64,000 nucleotides of DNA from positions 42,962,310 to 43,026,309 of the forward strand of contig OW203983.1 in assembly GCA_934047225.1 (NCBI GenBank), in the 5' to 3' direction. Shown here in pieces: positions 34,521 to 45,508 of the stretch; the stretch's first letter is position 1; the number at the start of each line of letters is the position of its first letter. Under the pieces are notes generated by a model that was not told the DNA's origin, did no database searches, and saw nothing but the letters and a program-made list of their open reading frames with translations. The translations under genes and the position numbers were made by a program. This DNA comes from Ypsolopha sequella (taxonomy: Eukaryota; Arthropoda; Insecta; Lepidoptera; Ypsolophidae).

Positions 34521-34849
34521 GATAAATTTATAATAATTTGGTTCAGACTAATTTGACAGCTAGATGACAGATGAGTAGACAGACAGAGACAGACCACTTT
34601 TTTTATAAGCAATCACACATCACAATCAGTATAATGTCTAAAATTCTCAAGTGACAAGGTTACCGGACAATTTTTTAAAAAATCATGAAAAAATAATGGT
34701 CAATATTAGCAAAATAATGAAAACCATGTCCTAAAATGACGTAAATTCTCCGAAAAAAAATAATAATAAAATCTTTTAAAAATTAAGCTATGGGAATTGT
34801 GGTCTTCAAAAACACTTTTTCTCTTCGTTTCACGAATAGGAACCATGTA

Positions 34850-35165
34850 TTGAACTCAAGTGTTTCATAAGTTCTACTTAATCACCTGGATTGTTCTACG
34901 TCCCAAAATCTTGCATTTTTAGATAAATTTATTTAAAAATAACCTGAACCTGACTTGAACCAAAAATCACAAAAAAATCAAAATCACAGACGTCTGTATT
35001 CCCTCCAAATGAATCTTAAATTCAACTTAACCACCTGGAATGTTCTACGTCTCAAAAGCCTGTTTGAGGATAAGGAGACAGGGCAGTCGTATTTGGACCA
35101 GCTCATCATCCTTAACAAATATAGTCCAAACACGAATACCTTACTATACCTAGTTCTAGAGTTCC
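34850..35165 (+). repeat. Partly duplicated segment beside the 35.2-kb LINE
   Basis: Two local copies of a segment with CACCTGGA(T/A)TGTTCTACGT at 34883 and 35031. A stretch at 35098-35140 (CCAGCTCAT then GTCCAAACACGAA) is echoed at 37345-37378 just beyond the LINE tail. The latter suggests that the LINE landed in, or recombined with, this repeat. A short frame starting MNLKFNLTTWNV looks like a LINE endonuclease start. Confidence 0.45.
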
Positions 35166-35201
35166 AGTACTGTCTTCAAATCTTCATTCCATTACGGACT
35201 T

Positions 35202-36656
35202 ATGACGGCATTAATTTTTAATAAATGTGTAGATGATGGTATCTTTCCTGACTTAATGAAGTTTAGTAAATTGATCCCCCTTTTTAAATCAGGCGACCAC
35301 GGGGACCCTTCAAACTATAGACCTGTGTCAGTTTTACCGGTATTGAGTAAGGTTTTTGAAAAAATAGTTTTTAATCAATTGTTATTTCATTTTAATTTAA
35401 ATAAGTTACTTCACTGTGAACAATATGGATTCACTAGAGGGATGTCAACCACAGATGCAGGAGTTGCTTTAGTTAAGCACATTTTTGATGCTTGGGAAGA
35501 AAAGCAAGATGCATTTGGTGTATTTTGTGACCTCTCGAAAGCCTTTGATTGCGTTAATCATGAAACACTCTTATGTAAATTGGATCACTACGGAGTGAGG
35601 GGCAAATCTTTGGCGTTATTGAAGTCATATCTTAGTGATCGTATTCAAAAGGTAGACATTAACGGGGTAAAATCAAGTGGAGCATTAGTTAAAATGGGTG
35701 TCCCGCAGGGTTCCATATTAGGGCCCTTGCTGTTTTTAATTTACATAAATGACCTTCCATATTTAGTTAAAGACTTAACGAAGATAGTATTATTCGCAGA
35801 CGACACGTCACTTATTTTTAAAGTTAATAGACGTAAAGATATCCTTGACGGCGCGAATACAACTTTATCACTGGTGCTTGATTGGTTTACTGTAAATAAT
35901 TTAGTTTTAAACGCAAAAAAGACAAAGTGTATAAAATTTACGTTACCAAATGTAATTCAAGTGGATGGTAATTTGCTTTTGCAGGGGTCCAAGCTGGAGT
36001 TAGTTAACGAAACAAAGTTTTTAGGCATTACGGTAGACTCTCGTCTTCAGTGGGGTCCCCACATAGAAGCCCTATGTGGTAGACTTAGTTCGGCCGCATA
36101 CGCTGTTAGACGCATAAGACAAATTACTGATGTAGATACTGCTAGACTAGTCTATTTTAGTTACTTTCACAGCATTATGTCATACGGCATGCTGTTATGG
36201 GGTAGAGCCGCGGATACAGACGCAGTCTTTGTTTTGCAGAAGAGAGCAATTCGGGCTATTTATAATATGAAGCACCGGGATTCATTAAGACAAAAGTTCA
36301 AAGAAATTAATATATTAACGGTTCCTTGTGAATATATTTACCAAGTCCTTAGATATGTCAGAAAAAATGTTGAGTCTTTCCCAAGGCTTGGTAAGCAACA
36401 TTGTAAGGAGACCAGAAATAAGCATAAACTGGCTTTTCCAAAAATCAGACTCGCTAAGGTGAGTACCTCTTTTGTAGGACATGGTATAAGATTTTACAAT
36501 AAACTTCCAAAGGAGGTCCTTACTTTGTCAGAGAATAAGTTTAAACAGTATATTAAGCAGGGCCTATTGAAAAAGGCATATTATAAAATAAATGAATATT
36601 TGGATGATGGTGAAGCATGGTGTTACAGTGATAATGATACTCGTAGTAAGTTATAA
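35202..36656 (+). CDS. LINE reverse transcriptase, open frame, 5' truncated
   Basis: 484 codons from ATG 35202 to TAA. RT motifs in order are SNYRPVSVLPVLSKVFEKIV, HCEQYGFTRGMSTTDA, FCDLSKAFDCVNHE (first catalytic Asp), MGVPQGSILGPLLFLIYIND, and FADDTSLIF (catalytic pair at 35793-35804). A thumb with NETKFLGITVDSRLQW and a long C-terminal region follow. All catalytic residues are kept, and no stop is present, so this copy is young. The N-terminal endonuclease is missing, so it cannot move on its own. The true protein start would be upstream of the truncation; the ATG is only the first in frame. Confidence 0.85.
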   Translation: MTALIFNKCVDDGIFPDLMKFSKLIPLFKSGDHGDPSNYRPVSVLPVLSKVFEKIVFNQLLFHFNLNKLLHCEQYGFTRGMSTTDAGVALVKHIFDAWEEKQDAFGVFCDLSKAFDCVNHETLLCKLDHYGVRGKSLALLKSYLSDRIQKVDINGVKSSGALVKMGVPQGSILGPLLFLIYINDLPYLVKDLTKIVLFADDTSLIFKVNRRKDILDGANTTLSLVLDWFTVNNLVLNAKKTKCIKFTLPNVIQVDGNLLLQGSKLELVNETKFLGITVDSRLQWGPHIEALCGRLSSAAYAVRRIRQITDVDTARLVYFSYFHSIMSYGMLLWGRAADTDAVFVLQKRAIRAIYNMKHRDSLRQKFKEINILTVPCEYIYQVLRYVRKNVESFPRLGKQHCKETRNKHKLAFPKIRLAKVSTSFVGHGIRFYNKLPKEVLTLSENKFKQYIKQGLLKKAYYKINEYLDDGEAWCYSDNDTRSKL

Positions 36657-37327
36657 TTTAATTAAATAGTATAATTTCTTAACTTATGATTCCTCTAAGG
36701 TGTAAACATTAATTGATTATAGACTGTAAAAGGAAAAGGACTATATGAGACAGGTAGACAAAGATATATATGTTTTTCTTTTTTTCATTAACCTGAATTC
36801 CTACTGTCTTGTATTTTCTTATCCCTTGGTTAAAGTAGATATAAGTCATATATTGTATAGTATAAGTTTTATATTGAAAAAAAGACATGATCTTGCTAAG
36901 TTTCTTGCCCTTCTTCTTAGCAAGACTAATCGAATGGGCGGAGGTAGGCATGTATTTATATATGTAACCTATTAGTATGTAGTATATAGGATGGGATTTG
37001 GTCGGCCGCCTGGATTCGTGCTGGGGGCTCGGTTGGTGATCACTGAACCTTGTTCCTGGTCCCTGGCCGGGTCTCCGGTATGGGTTCGGGCGGCTGATTG
37101 GATTTTACCTTGTATAATATATATTTTACCTATCATTTTAATCGTAAATATATTGCTACATAAATTAAATAAACCTTTAATTTAGTTCATGTACATTTAT
37201 TATTCTATTACATATATTTTCTTTATTAGATTAAATTTGACGTGTAAAAAGTGTATATATCTATACCTGCTTTGCAAAATAAACTATTTGAATTTGAATT
37301 TGAATTTGAATTTGAATTTGAATTTGA
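35202..37327 (+). mobile_element. 5'-truncated CR1/jockey-like LINE
   Basis: One open RT frame (35202-36656), a 3' UTR of about 630 bp, and an (ATTTGA)n tail at 37286-37327 with about six TTTGAA units. The GCAAAATAAACTATTTGAA end is as in active family members. The endonuclease half is missing. Confidence 0.85.
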
Positions 37328-39052
37328 CACTAAGTTTACAAACCAGCTCATTCTTTACAATGTTAGTTCAAACACGACTGCTGTACGATCATTCCTCATA
37401 GACTTATCACTTCGCTTTCTTGGTCCACGATCAGATTGTATGCACCAGAATATTGTAGGTATTGTTATGAGGAACCAACCCGTCGGAAATACCTAAGCAT
37501 CCGAAACCCCCCTCCCGCAATGGCTCTACCTACCTATCTTTGCGGGTAAACTGAGCTACCAAGCTGACCAGACAAGACCAGTCTGACAACTTACCCAAAG
37601 TGGATATTATTATTGTAACAAAGTATTTTTCAAAAAATAGTGCTGAATTTCGTGGGATAAAATTACAAAAGTAAGTGTCGTCTTGACTTTTTTATGTGAA
37701 GAAACACTTAATTGAAAATCCACTTTTATCTACATGATCCTATGTAATTGCGGTGAAACATATTTTTGAAATCTGAAATCTGAAACTGGATCAAGAATCA
37801 AAAACTAGTTGGACAAAATAGTTGTACCACGACCCCTGAAAATCAATTATCACTTAGATCTTTCTGCATACTAGATACAATTTACAAGCAGATATATTTC
37901 ATATTCTGTTGAATATTCGAATTTTTCGTATCTCCTTTTTTGCTGACGTTAGGCAAACGACGTTGACGTTGTATATTATAATATACCAGAGAATTATACA
38001 TCGTTTCTCTCCGAAAGAACCGTTAGAAACTTATCATTTTAACCGCGTTACTTTTGGACTTAAATCTTCTCCGTTTTTAGCACTGTGAACGCTAAGGCAG
38101 CTCGCTCACAATGAGCGTGATAGCTTTCTTTTAGCTGCATATATTTTAGAACGTGACATATACATGGATGACTTAGGACTCTTCTATCGAACGTAGTATC
38201 GAGGCCACCCATCAGTTGATATACCTTTTTAAAGTTTGTGGTTTTAACTTAGTCAAGTGGACAAGTAATTGTCCTGAGCTTACTGATAGCAACCCGGAAT
38301 CTCACCCTCAGTCGAAATTCAATATCGTTTAATGGTAGCATTACTTTAACTCAGCATATTTTGAAAGTTAGAGTAAAAGCGCTGTAACATAGTGCTGTAA
38401 ACGTTTATTCGATATGATTATAGCACAATTTAGTGAAATGACCCCATTGTTCGTCTTATATGTTCTAAGCTTGAAAGCTTGAAAGCGCTATAGTTTTGAT
38501 GTCCAAAATTTAATTGTTTAATGTTATCAATGGCAGGTATAAAAGATAAACATAATTACGTCATACGGGTAGTCATACATACACTTTTATAAATAATAAT
38601 AATTCTACATTATTAGAAAAAACACAAAAATAAAATCAGTAAAATATCGATTTTAATGAAACTAAGTATATAATTCAGCTATCCAACTTCTTTGTTTATT
38701 ATGGTAAAAGTTCCAAAGTTATTTATGACCCCTTCCTCTTCGTGGCATACGGGCAATACTCGTTAAAAATATAAAAAACATGAATTTACCCACTAATTTC
38801 GTTTTGATTGCTCGCTCGAGTAGGTTCGTGGGTGAGGTCACGCGACTCGAATATACTAGTATTATTTAGGTTTTTTTTCGTGGATTTATTTACTAACAGT
38901 GTTTTGTTTCTGTTGTTTCCTTTTAAGCTAATTGTTGAAACTGTTAGGTTTAAAGTATTGTACCTATATTTTTTCGCCTTGAATTTTGCGTGACTAAAGT
39001 GCAATTTTATCTTCTGTGTGAAGACAAAATGGCAAGGTATATTTGCCATGAC
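37328..39052. other. Unassigned DNA, no supported gene
   Basis: Mostly AT-rich. AATAAA on the minus strand at 38884-38889 may be the poly(A) signal of the Ly6 gene, 165 bp past its stop. Nothing else recognised. Confidence 0.4.
38884..38889 (-). promoter_or_regulatory. Candidate poly(A) signal for the Ly6 gene
   Basis: Minus-strand AATAAA lies 165 bp downstream of the stop codon at 39053. It applies only if the stop-overlapping donor site is not used. Confidence 0.35.
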
Positions 39053-41671
39053 TTACTTTCCTAACACAGTTAAACAAAACATCATTAATATTAGAATTAC
39101 ATTCACAATCACACTTCCATTTGTTGTAGCTCCGTTACATAAGTCACCCTTGCAAATGCATACATGATATCGAACATATAATGATATTGCTCTACTGAAT
39201 GGCGTCAAAACTGCTATTGGACTTGTAACACAACCTTCTGCAACATTTTTTAAAAGAGAATCTTCTAGCCTCGCATAGTTTTTGGAAACCTCTCCATCCC
39301 CATGAGAAGCAGGAAATTCACGGCAACCTCTTTCATGGTAAACCCTCCCGACGTCTAAATAACGTTTGAAACACCCCTTCGAAGAGCATTTCGTGATGTT
39401 TCGTTGAAATCTGTAGTCATCTGATAAGTGGCAATCCTCTGAAAGAGGATCGGACAATCCACATATATAACATTTGTACGATGTAAACCAAGGAAGTCTT
39501 AGTATCGGAGGATTTAATTCTATTTGTTTTTTCATGTTTTCTTCCTCTTCCGTTGCTGCATATATGTTTTGGTATAAAGCTTTAAAGAAATCATAAGTTG
39601 TCATCCATTCAGTATTTTGCTGAGTACTAGTCTTTAAAATTTTTGGTCTAGTCCTAAAAGTTGAATATACTCTGGTTATAGTAAATTTATTATACTTTTT
39701 CTTATTTTTATTATTATAACTTGAAGATGATTTAATTATAGTAGCGAGTGATGGTTCTGTTGCGACTTTTGTATGAGTTGGTGTATATATTGTGTTTTCC
39801 ACTGTTCTGTTTGGTGCTACATGTAAACTGGAATTTGGATATTCTCTTGATATGACCTTGGCATTCTGTAAGTTTAAAAACATATCTGCATTTTTTAGCA
39901 CATCCATATCTACGTTTACATCTCTTGAATCAAATATTGGCATTATTTCTTGATCTGGAGCTAGTTCATTTATAATCCCACTAATTTTAGTTGAATCTAT
40001 GTTTTTTTTTTGTCCAACTATTGAAGCAACATCAAATGCTTTCAGTTTTTCCAAATCATACTTAGTCTGAATAATTTGTTCATTTCTTATTGTAACATCG
40101 GGTTCACTCCACCGTTTCCATACAAAGGTACGATTCGTACCTAGTTTATCTTTGTTGTAGGTAACTAAGTCATCGTTAATTTCTTTCCATTCCATACTGT
40201 ATGTTTTTGGTTTTAAATATGATATTGTAATTGAATCACTGTTTTTCCATTTCATTCTATAAGCACTTTTAGTATAAATTGGAAAAAGAGCTGTGTTTGG
40301 AAAAATGTCTAGATTTTTACCTATCTTCCATTTGATTTTATTTTCTTTGTCTACTTTGTAACTTTGATCAAAGTCGTTAATATAGAGTGACTTAGTGGTA
40401 GGTAAATAAATAAATCTTGAAAATTTTGCATCTTTCACTGAAATTATATTTGTTTCCGTTACTTTAGTAAAATTACTTTGAAGATTAAAATGAATGGGTA
40501 TTGAAGTATAAGATTTATGATTGTACCACTGTAAAAGCGGTGCGAGAGTTGGTTGATGTTTTACTGCAAGTTTATTACGAGAAGGACCTAATGGAGTCCA
40601 TAATTTTATGTTACTTCGTCTCCTATCAGAATTTAAAATGTAATTAGAAAAACCTTTAGCTTTTTCGGTCGTAACGGTTACTATTCTTTCATTTTCTTGC
40701 TCTAGTATTGGATATAGAGGAATTATTGGTTTATCTATTTTTGTTATTTTGTAAGTTTCTATATTATTATTTTTAGTTGATGGTGATTTGTTTAAATGTT
40801 CAGTACTATAAGGTTCCTTGTGTCTGTTGTCTCTGAATTTTAATTTTCCTTCTATATAAGGCGGTTTTTCATTTACATCTGCAATATCAAAAAATTCTAT
40901 GTTTATCTTATCCCTAAATGTTGTTTTATCTTCATCATGAGATGATTTTTTGTCTACATATGTAATGCCATAAGACTCTACGTTCATGTTTTCCCTAAAT
41001 GTTACTTTTTTTTTATAATGAGTTGGTTTTGTGTTTACATCTTCTGCATTATTATTAAATTCTATCTCGATATTGTTCCTGAATGTGGCTTGTTCTTGAG
41101 TACAAGATGTTATTTTGTCTTTATCTGCAAAACCATATGATTTCATAATTATTTTGTCCGTATGTGTGACCCTTTCCTCGAATATATTACTTGTTTCATA
41201 ATTTTTTAATGGTATTACTTCGAGAAACTTTTTTGCCCGAAGTGGTATAACTGCAAAAGTATTTGTTGCGAAATTTGTCTTTGGTCGTCTCTTAAAAAAA
41301 TAAGGTACTGTTTTTTCATACATTTCAAACAAGTAATCTTCAGTAGTTGGTTGTAACTTAAGTGATCTAAAATTTTTATCTTCTGTTTTGACAACATATT
41401 TTCCAGATGATATCGTATCTTTATTTTTAGTGTCAATTTTAGTTCCCATTGAATCAAATACTTCGTAGTTTTCGTGGAGGCCTTGTCCATTTTCAGCAGA
41501 TGAAATCTCAAGTTCAAATATTTCAGGAGCATTCGATTTTATGCTACGTTCTATCATATCCTGATCCATATAAGTGTATTGATTTTTTCGCCTAGATAAA
41601 AGACTTGATTTGCTGTCTTTTATCAGACATAAAGTAAAAATAAGTTGTATAAAGGGTAATAAAAATGACAT
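39053..41671 (-). CDS. Large secreted or GPI-anchored Ly6/quiver-type protein
   Basis: 872 codons, ATG 41671, TAA 39053, with A at -3 of the ATG. Residues 1-23 look like a signal peptide (LLPFIQLIFTLCL). Residues about 185-300 hold four 27-28 residue repeats with FR motifs at 197, 225, 252 and 279. Residues about 460-540 hold W-K-containing repeats (YRMKWK, YSMEWK, FVWKRW). Residues 734-846 form a ten-Cys domain, CYIC...GDLCN, in the quiver/sleepless order of Ly6 folds. The last 20 residues are hydrophobic and fit a GPI signal. Several NxS/T sites occur. Typical Ly6 proteins are 120-160 residues, so the long N-terminal part is unusual. GTAAGT overlaps the stop (39051-39056), so splicing into a further exon is possible. 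Role unknown. Confidence 0.85.
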   Translation of the reverse strand: MSFLLPFIQLIFTLCLIKDSKSSLLSRRKNQYTYMDQDMIERSIKSNAPEIFELEISSAENGQGLHENYEVFDSMGTKIDTKNKDTISSGKYVVKTEDKNFRSLKLQPTTEDYLFEMYEKTVPYFFKRRPKTNFATNTFAVIPLRAKKFLEVIPLKNYETSNIFEERVTHTDKIIMKSYGFADKDKITSCTQEQATFRNNIEIEFNNNAEDVNTKPTHYKKKVTFRENMNVESYGITYVDKKSSHDEDKTTFRDKINIEFFDIADVNEKPPYIEGKLKFRDNRHKEPYSTEHLNKSPSTKNNNIETYKITKIDKPIIPLYPILEQENERIVTVTTEKAKGFSNYILNSDRRRSNIKLWTPLGPSRNKLAVKHQPTLAPLLQWYNHKSYTSIPIHFNLQSNFTKVTETNIISVKDAKFSRFIYLPTTKSLYINDFDQSYKVDKENKIKWKIGKNLDIFPNTALFPIYTKSAYRMKWKNSDSITISYLKPKTYSMEWKEINDDLVTYNKDKLGTNRTFVWKRWSEPDVTIRNEQIIQTKYDLEKLKAFDVASIVGQKKNIDSTKISGIINELAPDQEIMPIFDSRDVNVDMDVLKNADMFLNLQNAKVISREYPNSSLHVAPNRTVENTIYTPTHTKVATEPSLATIIKSSSSYNNKNKKKYNKFTITRVYSTFRTRPKILKTSTQQNTEWMTTYDFFKALYQNIYAATEEEENMKKQIELNPPILRLPWFTSYKCYICGLSDPLSEDCHLSDDYRFQRNITKCSSKGCFKRYLDVGRVYHERGCREFPASHGDGEVSKNYARLEDSLLKNVAEGCVTSPIAVLTPFSRAISLYVRYHVCICKGDLCNGATTNGSVIVNVILILMMFCLTVLGK

Positions 41672-41929
41672 GTTAAAAATATGAAAACGTCAAAAGAAAA
41701 AATATTCTATCTGAGAATATTCTTTTCCACAACCTCCTTAGGTTTGACAGGATCCATAAAAGAGTATAGACAAACTGAAAAATTAAATTGAAACGGAATG
41801 GGGAGAGAAAATCAATGACATTCAATGAAGGTTTTTGGTTTTTAAAAAACTGAGACATGTTGCCAACAGCACAGCAATTTGTTAATTACCACCTATAAAG
41901 CTCTTGCGCAGTCAGTCTTGTCAGTCAGT

Positions 41930-42325
41930 ATTCCAGTCTGAGGAGCTGCTGTAAAGACTCACCTAATAACTTTAGAACGAGCACAAAGAGCCCTATTGAA
42001 GGTAATATTCTTCAAACCAATTAGATTTCGAACGTTTGAACTACACACAACATACGAAATCCTCACCACGCGACAGCTGTATATTTTATGTTGTGTTTTG
42101 AGGAAACATAAATATTTAAAATTCAGTCCCCAGCACATGTTGAAACGAAGGAACGATATAGTTTGCCATATAGACAAAAAAAGAACTACATTTGCACGAA
42201 AACAACTCCCTTTTCGATCCTCATCCATGTACAACAAGGTTAACAGAATTATTGAAATTTACCAGTTTTACCGTATCGGAAATAAAACAGAAACTTACGC
42301 TTTAGCTAAACTATCTAAATTATGA
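41930..42325 (+). pseudogene. LINE RT C-terminal fragment
   Basis: Plus-strand frames read the final region of a non-LTR RT: LRAQRALLKVIFFKPIRF, ELHTTYEILTTRQLYILCCV and a tail ending ALAKLSKL at 42325. The order, with repeated hydrophobic LYIL and PF.S motifs, fits CR1/L2-like elements. Everything upstream is missing. A CA-rich 3' UTR follows to about 42600. It sits downstream of, and opposite in strand to, the Ly6 gene. Confidence 0.6.
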
Positions 42326-42810
42326 AGAAACAGAAAACATTATTAAGTAAATTATGCTATGCCTATCTCATTTAACATGTACAAAACCGCAAACGCGCTT
42401 CCACATCACACACATACACATCCTCACACACCCTTCTCCACCTTCTCACACACTTCTACATACCCTCACACACACACAATAAAAGAAACATGTATTAACT
42501 TAAAATTGTAGTATTTTAGAGTAAGATTTATCAATTAACAAAGCTGTACCTACTTTTATTAAAGTGTTTACTAGCTACACAAATGAAAAAAAAAACAATA
42601 AAGTAGAGGCCTTTAGACTTTAAACTAAGCAAATGAGCGACTCTATAGTTTTTTTTTTCTATGTTCTTGTTGGGTCCTTTTGCCTGTCTCGTTCTGGCTC
42701 GTGTGTGGGAAAGGAATAGGAATATTTGTGCATTGTTTATGATTTTTATTGAAAATTAAATTGATTTACTTGATATCTTACATTTTTTTATATGTTATCT
42801 TCCTTAGATA
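42326..42810. other. CA-rich LINE 3' UTR and unassigned DNA
   Basis: About 42410-42480 is rich in CACACA and CTTCTCACACA. It probably belongs to the preceding LINE remnant. No gene. Confidence 0.4.
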
Positions 42811-42813
42811 AAA

Positions 42814-42897
42814 TTAACTCATTGGTGGCAAGTCATACCATCTTTTTTGCGTTGTTAGGGTATTATTTCGGCACTTTTTTATGACACACTTCGGCAT
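42814..42897 (-). pseudogene. Possible THAP-domain N-terminal stub
   Basis: The minus-strand ATG at 42895-42897 starts MPKCVIKKCRNNTLTTQK, like the Cys-x4-Cys start of THAP zinc-finger domains, which bind DNA in host factors and P-element transposases. The frame then stops within nine residues. A donor-like GTATGA follows AGATG, so it may be the first exon of a spliced gene. The later C, W and H of the domain are not visible. Alternative: chance. Confidence 0.35.
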
Positions 42898-43438
42898 CTT
42901 TACGGCTTTGCGATCGAAACATGACTCAGAAAGAAGTGTGCTTAGGCCGCGTTTAAGCACAATTTTGCCGTCCCGCCAACAGCGCGCCGATGATATGTCC
43001 ATTGGAGAAAATGCAAAACTTTTCTTAGATGGCAGAACACTGATATGGAAAAATATCATAAGATTTGTAAAATATCTATGGAGCAAAACCATATTTAGAC
43101 CTTTTAATATCCTTGAAGTTCGTCTATTCTATAATATTTGGTTTTTCACTAATACTTTTAGCCTTATTGTGCATCTGTCAGACAGAACTGAACTCTATGA
43201 TGTTTTCTTTTAGTTTAAAATACCATTAGATCTAATTTTATGGATATACTGAGAATGATCGAGCCATGAAACCAAGAAACACGCGCTCACGAAAAGCTGA
43301 GATTTTATTTCATCGGCACCTAGATAAAATTATTAAAATATTCTAAGACTCACCCACGGGGTCATTTGTTATCTTATTTTTAATAGCTTTTGGTTATTTA
43401 TTAGTATTAAAACAATTAAAAAATTATAAATCAATATA

Positions 43439-43468
43439 TTTCGGCCCTCGGTATGGGGCCGTCATCAG
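43439..43468 (-). ncRNA. Hammerhead-ribozyme-like core
   Basis: On the minus strand CTGATGA (43462-43468) is followed by a stem II of five GC pairs (GGCCC/GGGCC) closed by C-G, then GAAA (43439-43442). This is the core order of a type I hammerhead. Stem III could be a short AT helix; stem I is not clear. Similar, more decayed cores lie at 58130-58157 and about 58536-58565. Hammerheads are known in Penelope-like retroelements. Confidence 0.4.
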
Positions 43469-43906
43469 TCGAATGCACAAATGTAATGTAAAATGTAAAA
43501 AAATAGTGACATATAATTTAGGTACCATAATAAAAAAGTAAAACAGTAAAAGTGACATTTGTAAACAATTTTAGTTTAAAACTATTTTCTAAAAAATTCA
43601 AACTAGATTTCTGTACTGTCTGATGGTATTGGTTACTTTTGATATTATTTAATCACTGTTCTTCTTGGACGATATTTTATTTTTAATACAGTGGCATGAT
43701 AAGGAAGGGTCTTTAACACTTGAAGAACATTAAATTTAGAGGTAACTTCGTAATTTTTTTATGCCGGGTGAACTTAAAGCCATTACGTTTTTGCTAAGAT
43801 ATGAGCATTAGAAGTATAGTTTACTATCTATATTATTTTTATAAAACCAATTGACCAAGTTACGCAAAGTAAGTTATCTCATTCTTTCATTCTCATTTGG
43901 AATTGT
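43469..43906. other. Unassigned DNA
   Basis: No gene or repeat recognised beyond the hammerhead-like element to its left. Confidence 0.35.
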
Positions 43907-43914
43907 ACATTTGA

Positions 43915-44334
43915 AGGGTAAGCGGGAAGAAAGGTCATTGTCAATTTTTTTTCACAAATTGAGTTAATAGCGCCATTTTTTCAAATATCTGGAGAACAAT
44001 GATTGACAAAAAAAAACTAGAAAAGAATAAAAAGACCACAGAATATTCGCTTTTAAAAATATACCGCACTCAAGAAGCTTAAAAACCGAACTTAAAAGAG
44101 GGTCATATTTAGAACAAAAGCAAAAAAAAAAAGAAAAATCGTCTATGAATATGGAGCTATGGGCTGACAGTAACATTTGCTTTCGAAGAAAAAAAAAACG
44201 GCAAATACAATAATTAACTGCGATAACAATATATAACGCCCACTAAGAGTTCTTAAATAATAACGTCAAGAAGTTTTTTCTACTTATTTCAAAACTACCT
44301 TCTGTTGACTATGATCCCTCTTCCCGCTTACCCT
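43915..44334. mobile_element. MITE with 8-bp target duplication
   Basis: Ends AGGGTAAGCGGGAAGA (43915-43930) and its exact complement (44319-44334) bound 420 bp; the inverted match extends to about 24 bp with three mismatches. Flanks are ACATTTGA (43907-43914) and TCATTTGA (44335-44342), 7 of 8 identical. The interior is AT-rich and non-coding. An 8-bp duplication points to a hAT-like or related transposase. Confidence 0.75.
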
Positions 44335-44686
44335 TCATTTGACATTATACGGACCCTTAAGAATAGACATCATGGTGCAACCAACTCAAATTTGTTGCGG
44401 CCAAATGTTATTTTGTTTCATTTCGCTATAATTATGTACGTTCATTAAACTTGCATACACAAGAACCTGTGTCAGGAGTAACATGATTTTCGCAAGATTG
44501 TGGACGTTTTCTAGATAACATATTCGATGCGCGACTATTATATTTTTATTCATAAAACGCATTCGGCTACACTATTGGTAAAAGAAAACGATAAATTCAC
44601 GTTTTTTAGGGGTTTATTGAAAGCTCTTCTGAACCAACAGACCTAAACTGACGTTTTAATCCAAGCAGACTGAACCAAAAAAGGGT

Positions 44687-45508
44687 AATCAGCGGCACTA
44701 AATTATGTAGTTCCAAAAGCTTCAGGATTGTGTAGGGATAGGTCCCTTGGAAAACCTCAAATAAATTCCTCTCAATTACCCCCCCTGCTAGGGTGGGGGG
44801 AGGGTGTTAAAGGTCATTTTTTTCAGTTTTTCGCTCATAACTCGAAAACCGTATGCTTTAGAGAAAATATTTGTAGGATGAAACTAAAGCTTAGTAAATT
44901 TCCCACAACTTTGCTTCTATACGTAATTACGGTAAGACTTATGGTTTTCAAGATTTACTCTATTCAAAGCAGGTAAATTAGAAAAAATAATAGTTTGCGT
45001 CACATTTTACATCAAACTTGCCTATCTGGGTCCTCAGTCGTTCGTTTCACAGTAACATTGTCAGAAAAACAGTTGTAGAACAATCCATTTTCTTTAATAA
45101 TATGTGCAATTATATTGAAAACGGCAAGAGGAACATCGTTGATAATATATTTGCCCAAAATCGTCATTTTGCCAGAAAACTATTCAGTTCAGATTTTCAT
45201 CAGTGGGAACTAAAAGTATCTACATTACGTTATATATATGGTATAAATTACCTTGTTATGTAGTGTGTATAAGTATTGCTAAATAAAAATATTCATTATT
45301 ATTAATATTTATTGTTTAGGGCCACTTACACAAGACTATTTAAAGTCGATAAATATGTTTATTGAACCGTTAGATAATTCATTTCTGTGAAGTTAAATAA
45401 ATTTAGTGATATTTAAAAACTTCGTGGAGGTAGCTCATAGTGTTTTAATATTTATTATTATTTATAGGTTTTTAAACAAAAGTAATTAAGGACAGTAAAG
45501 CCTAAAAA
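44687..45508 (+). repeat. Left terminal inverted repeat of the foldback element
   Basis: Mirrors 46398-47217 with few differences. Open frames in the arms (for example 44728-44976) recur in both arms, but they look like passengers rather than genes. Confidence 0.8.

Noticed and set aside
37286..37327. (TTTGAA)n as a telomere- or CRISPR-like array
   Set aside because: It directly follows a LINE 3' UTR with AATAAA-like end, so it is the LINE tail. No spacer structure is present anywhere in the window.
42881..43213. 110-codon plus-strand frame
   Set aside because: Antisense to the possible THAP stub and without motifs of its own.
44728..44976. Open frames in the foldback arms as genes
   Set aside because: The same frames occur in both inverted arms, are short, and show no domain; they are more likely non-coding TIR sequence.
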